DNA from: Thalassospira marina
GTDB lineage: Bacteria; Pseudomonadota; Alphaproteobacteria; Rhodospirillales; Thalassospiraceae
DNA: 64,000 nucleotides
Assembly: GCF_002844375.1 (NCBI RefSeq)
Contig: NZ_CP024199.1
Location: 2,120,001 to 2,184,000, forward strand
Direction of reading: 5' to 3'
Part shown: one piece after another, positions 61,854 to 64,000 of the stretch
Numbering within the stretch: the first letter of the stretch is position 1
How the letters are laid out: every line of letters starts with the position of its first letter
Notes under the pieces: model-generated
What the model was told of the DNA's origin: nothing
The model's database searches: none
What the model saw: the letters and a program-made list of their open reading frames with translations, nothing else
Program-made: the position numbers and the translations under genes

Positions 61854-62330
61854 TTATCCATGATCGCGAAGGATACGTGCCTTGTCACGCTGCCAGTCAC
61901 GTTCCTTGATGGTCTCGCGTTTGTCGGCCTTGCGCTTGCCTTCGGCAATTGCAAGTTCCAGCTTCGCTATCCCGCGATCATTGAAATAGATTTTAACCGG
62001 TACCAGTGTCGTGCCCTTTTTATTTACGGCATCCGACATCTTGGTGATTTCGCGTTTATGCAACAGCAATTTGCGCGGGCGGCGTTCTTCGTGGCCGAAG
62101 GGCATTTTACTTTGATATTCAGGAATATAGGCATTGATCAGCCATACTTCGCCGTTTTTCGGCTCCGCATAGGATTCCTGAATATTACCTTTGCCTTCGC
62201 GCAACGATTTCACTTCGGTTCCGCGCAGGGCCAGCCCCGCCTCGAACGTTTCCAGAAGGAAATAGTCGAAACGGGCCCGGCGATTTTGCGCTACCAACTT
62301 GCTGTTGCTGTTTTCTTTTTTTGCAGCCAT
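61854..62330 (-). CDS. smpB: SsrA-binding protein
   Basis: A 158-residue SmpB, partner of tmRNA in ribosome rescue. Marks are QNRRARFDYFLLETFEAGLALRGTEVKSLREGKGNIQESYAEP, YIPEY and a basic C-terminal tail (RETIKERDWQRDKARILRDHG). No ssrA gene is visible nearby. It follows dapA by 31 bases. Confidence 0.97.
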   Translation of the reverse strand: MAAKKENSNSKLVAQNRRARFDYFLLETFEAGLALRGTEVKSLREGKGNIQESYAEPKNGEVWLINAYIPEYQSKMPFGHEERRPRKLLLHKREITKMSDAVNKKGTTLVPVKIYFNDRGIAKLELAIAEGKRKADKRETIKERDWQRDKARILRDHG

Positions 62331-62361
62331 ATCAAAAACTTGTTGGCCGGCTCCTGATCAA

Positions 62362-63240
62362 TCAGGAAAGAAGACCGGCTGATTTCAGCGCGGTTTCAAC
62401 GCGCTTTTTGGATTCGTCGGCAATTTCAACCATCGGCAGGCGCATATGCGCCGTGCACAGGCCAAGAAGCGATGCCGCATATTTTACCGGACCAGGATTT
62501 GCCTCGCAGAACATTGCCTTGTGAACTGGCATCAAACGATAGTTCAACTCCTGAACCTTGGCGATGTTCCCATCGCGCCAGGCAGTATGCAAATCGGCAC
62601 ACAGGCGCGGTGCAATATTTGCCGTAACCGAAATGCAACCATGCCCACCCTGTGCCAGGAACGGAACAATGGTGCCATCTTCGCCAGAAAGCTGGCAAAA
62701 ATCGGGCCCGGCAGCGATGCGCATCAACGCCGGGCGTTCAAGGTCGCTGGTGGCGTCCTTGACGCCAACGATGCGCGGCAGTTTTGCCAGTTCGGCCATT
62801 GTCGCAACAGACATGTCAATCACGGACCGGCCCGGGATATTATAAATAATAATCGGAATATCGGTCGAATCGTGAATGGCCTTGTAATGCGCCAGCAGAC
62901 CAGCCTGGGTCGGCTTGTTGTAATAAGGCGTCACAACCAGGGCGGCATCGGCACCGGCATTTTGCGCATGGCGCGTCAGCGAGACGGCCTCGACGGTCGA
63001 GTTGGAACCCGTGCCGGCAATAACCGGAACACGCCCCTTGGCCACTTCAAGCGCAAGCTCGACAACGCGATGATGCTCGGCATGGCTAAGAGTCGGTGAT
63101 TCACCCGTGGTTCCGACCGGCACCACACCGGTCGTGCCCTGTTTTATCTGCCAATCCACAAAAGACTGGAACGCTTTTTCGTCGATTACCCCGTCCGTGG
63201 TGAACGGCGTAATCAAAGCGGTAATCGAACCCTTAAACAT
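62362..63240 (-). CDS. dapA: 4-hydroxy-tetrahydrodipicolinate synthase
   Basis: A 292-residue TIM-barrel aldolase that condenses pyruvate with aspartate semialdehyde for lysine and cell-wall diaminopimelate. Seen are PVGTTGESPTLSHAEH, AGTGSNSTVEAV, VVTPYYNKPTQ, IYNIPGRS and the Schiff-base lysine in IVGVKDATSD. The start at 63240 follows GGAG. It is divergent from a lytic transglycosylase gene. Confidence 0.97.
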   Translation of the reverse strand: MFKGSITALITPFTTDGVIDEKAFQSFVDWQIKQGTTGVVPVGTTGESPTLSHAEHHRVVELALEVAKGRVPVIAGTGSNSTVEAVSLTRHAQNAGADAALVVTPYYNKPTQAGLLAHYKAIHDSTDIPIIIYNIPGRSVIDMSVATMAELAKLPRIVGVKDATSDLERPALMRIAAGPDFCQLSGEDGTIVPFLAQGGHGCISVTANIAPRLCADLHTAWRDGNIAKVQELNYRLMPVHKAMFCEANPGPVKYAASLLGLCTAHMRLPMVEIADESKKRVETALKSAGLLS

Positions 63241-63417
63241 CGATGTCTCCAAATCATAATGCGGATTAAAAAGCGTCGCGAAAATAGCCGCAGTTAGCGC
63301 CTATCGCAAGCACCAGAACGAATTGTTTCGTCACTGTTTGGCTTTTGCCGGTTTCACTGCCATAATACCCCCTGTCTTGAGCGCAATTTTCGCCCTGAGG
63401 CATGAGGGGTTTTTTCG

Positions 63418-64000
63418 ATGGCGAATGTTAGTTTCCGCCGATTTTCTGCGTATGCAGCAACGCTTGGCACGGCCTGCCTGATCACGGCAGGCGGCCATTA
63501 TAATTCGGCAAGTGCGGCAACGCCCGAGCCGTCACCACTGGTTCTTGCGCCTCCCTCGCCGGCATTTTCCAATATCAGCCGGGCGCGTCTGAACGTTTTT
63601 CTTGATGCACTCGAAAAGGGTGACACCAAAAACGTTTCCGAACTTCTGCCATCCTTTGATGATCCGCTTTTGCAAAAGGCGGTCGAATGGATGTGGCTGA
63701 TCAGCCCGAATTCAAAGCGGTCCTTTGCCGAAATTACCGCTTTTATTGATGCCAATCCAAACTGGCCGAGCCAAGCCCTGCTGCGCCAACGCGCCGAAGA
63801 GGCCATGACCGACGCCGTGCCGGATTTTGAAATTCTGGCATGGTTCAAACGGTCAGCCCCTGTTACAGCGGATGGCGCAACCCGGCAGATTTCCGCCCTT
63901 TTATCGGTTGGTGAAAATGATGCGGCGATCGCGCTGATCCGCAATAGCTGGATCAATGAAAACTTTGGCACTGGCCAGGCCAAACGCTTTATTGACCGGT
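63418..64000 (+). CDS. Soluble lytic murein transglycosylase, 3' end cut off
   Basis: About 194 codons from an ATG at 63418 to the window edge, open throughout. The N-terminus has a basic, hydrophobic leader (MANVSFRRFSAYAATLGTA) and then helical-repeat sequence (RLNVFLDALEKGD, DDPLLQKAVEWMWLIS, WPSQALLRQRAEEAM) as in the superhelical domain of Slt-type transglycosylases. The catalytic domain lies beyond the edge. GAGGGG precedes the start. The slt-dapA divergent pair is common in alphaproteobacteria. Confidence 0.85.
   Translation, partial: MANVSFRRFSAYAATLGTACLITAGGHYNSASAATPEPSPLVLAPPSPAFSNISRARLNVFLDALEKGDTKNVSELLPSFDDPLLQKAVEWMWLISPNSKRSFAEITAFIDANPNWPSQALLRQRAEEAMTDAVPDFEILAWFKRSAPVTADGATRQISALLSVGENDAAIALIRNSWINENFGTGQAKRFIDR

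Noticed and set aside
63393..63415. CCCT...AGGGG followed by TTTTTT just before the lytic transglycosylase gene
   Set aside because: Looks like a weak terminator, but GAGGGG is at the right place for the ribosome site and the stem is only four base pairs.

Overview
The window is a gene-dense stretch of an alphaproteobacterial chromosome. The gene orders are typical of that class: rpoZ-spoT-DUF2062-pdxJ-acpS-lepB-rnc-era-recO, rpiB-glyA-nrdR-ribD-ribE-ribBX-ribH-nusB-thiL, yceD-plsX-fabH-ihfA-merR, and ispDF. A Ros/MucR regulator, a CBP3-type cytochrome bc1 chaperone, a Mg-type HemB, TRAP and Liv transporters and motAB also fit. My best guess is a marine Rhodospirillales-type organism such as Thalassospira or a relative; this is inferred from protein style and gene order, not from a search. 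I see no prophage, insertion sequence, CRISPR array, rRNA or integrated element. There is one tRNA gene (Pro, GGG).

Layout. 0-2.3 kb: end of ispDF, yciB, cutA and a small unknown gene. 2.3-7.5 kb: tRNA-Pro, then the leftward lipid/envelope operon cbp3-yceD-plsX-fabH-ihfA-merR, with bamE divergent. 7.5-14.7 kb: the leftward rpiB-to-thiL operon for one-carbon, riboflavin and thiamine metabolism, including nrdR and nusB. 14.7-15.8 kb: a zinc-less MucR-type regulator behind an AT-rich control region. 15.8-25.5 kb: a leftward branched-chain amino acid ABC transporter (livHMGF, a small membrane protein, livK), a small unknown gene, and a valine-catabolism cluster (isobutyryl-CoA dehydrogenase, 3-hydroxyisobutyryl-CoA hydrolase, mmsB). 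25.6-30.2 kb, rightward: metY, a DeoR regulator with a coupled MFS transporter, and hemB. 30.3-38.9 kb: HAD hydrolase, DUF1127 protein, malonyl-CoA synthetase, a divergent ornithine-type decarboxylase / aldehyde dehydrogenase pair, threonine dehydratase and flavin reductase. 39.0-45.4 kb: motAB, the bpt aminoacyl transferase, and a TRAP transporter whose binding protein faces its permease genes. 45.7-56.4 kb: parC, then the recO-to-rpoZ leftward block. 56.5-64 kb: folK, a NYN-domain protein, a family 5 uracil-DNA glycosylase, recQ, a periplasmic glutathione peroxidase, a molybdopterin oxidoreductase, smpB, dapA and the start of a divergent lytic transglycosylase.

Functionally the region links import of branched-chain amino acids (Liv) to valine breakdown (IBD, HIBCH, MmsB), and combines housekeeping operons with a few small adaptive units. 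Many neighbouring genes overlap by ATGA or TGATG, which indicates translational coupling. Convergent gene ends mostly carry clear rho-independent terminators.

The least ordinary signals are regulatory or small: a perfect 11-bp helix enclosing a 9-bp hairpin in the threonine dehydratase leader; a LiuR-like ACGT palindrome at the valine cluster promoter; overlapping dyads between the decarboxylase and aldehyde dehydrogenase genes; an exact IHF consensus upstream of ihfA; a zinc-ligand-less MucR with repeated ACGTTTG motifs upstream; direct repeats at the deoR start; and a translationally coupled pair of tiny membrane proteins between era and recO. I found no gene set that clearly forms a new defence or biosynthetic system.
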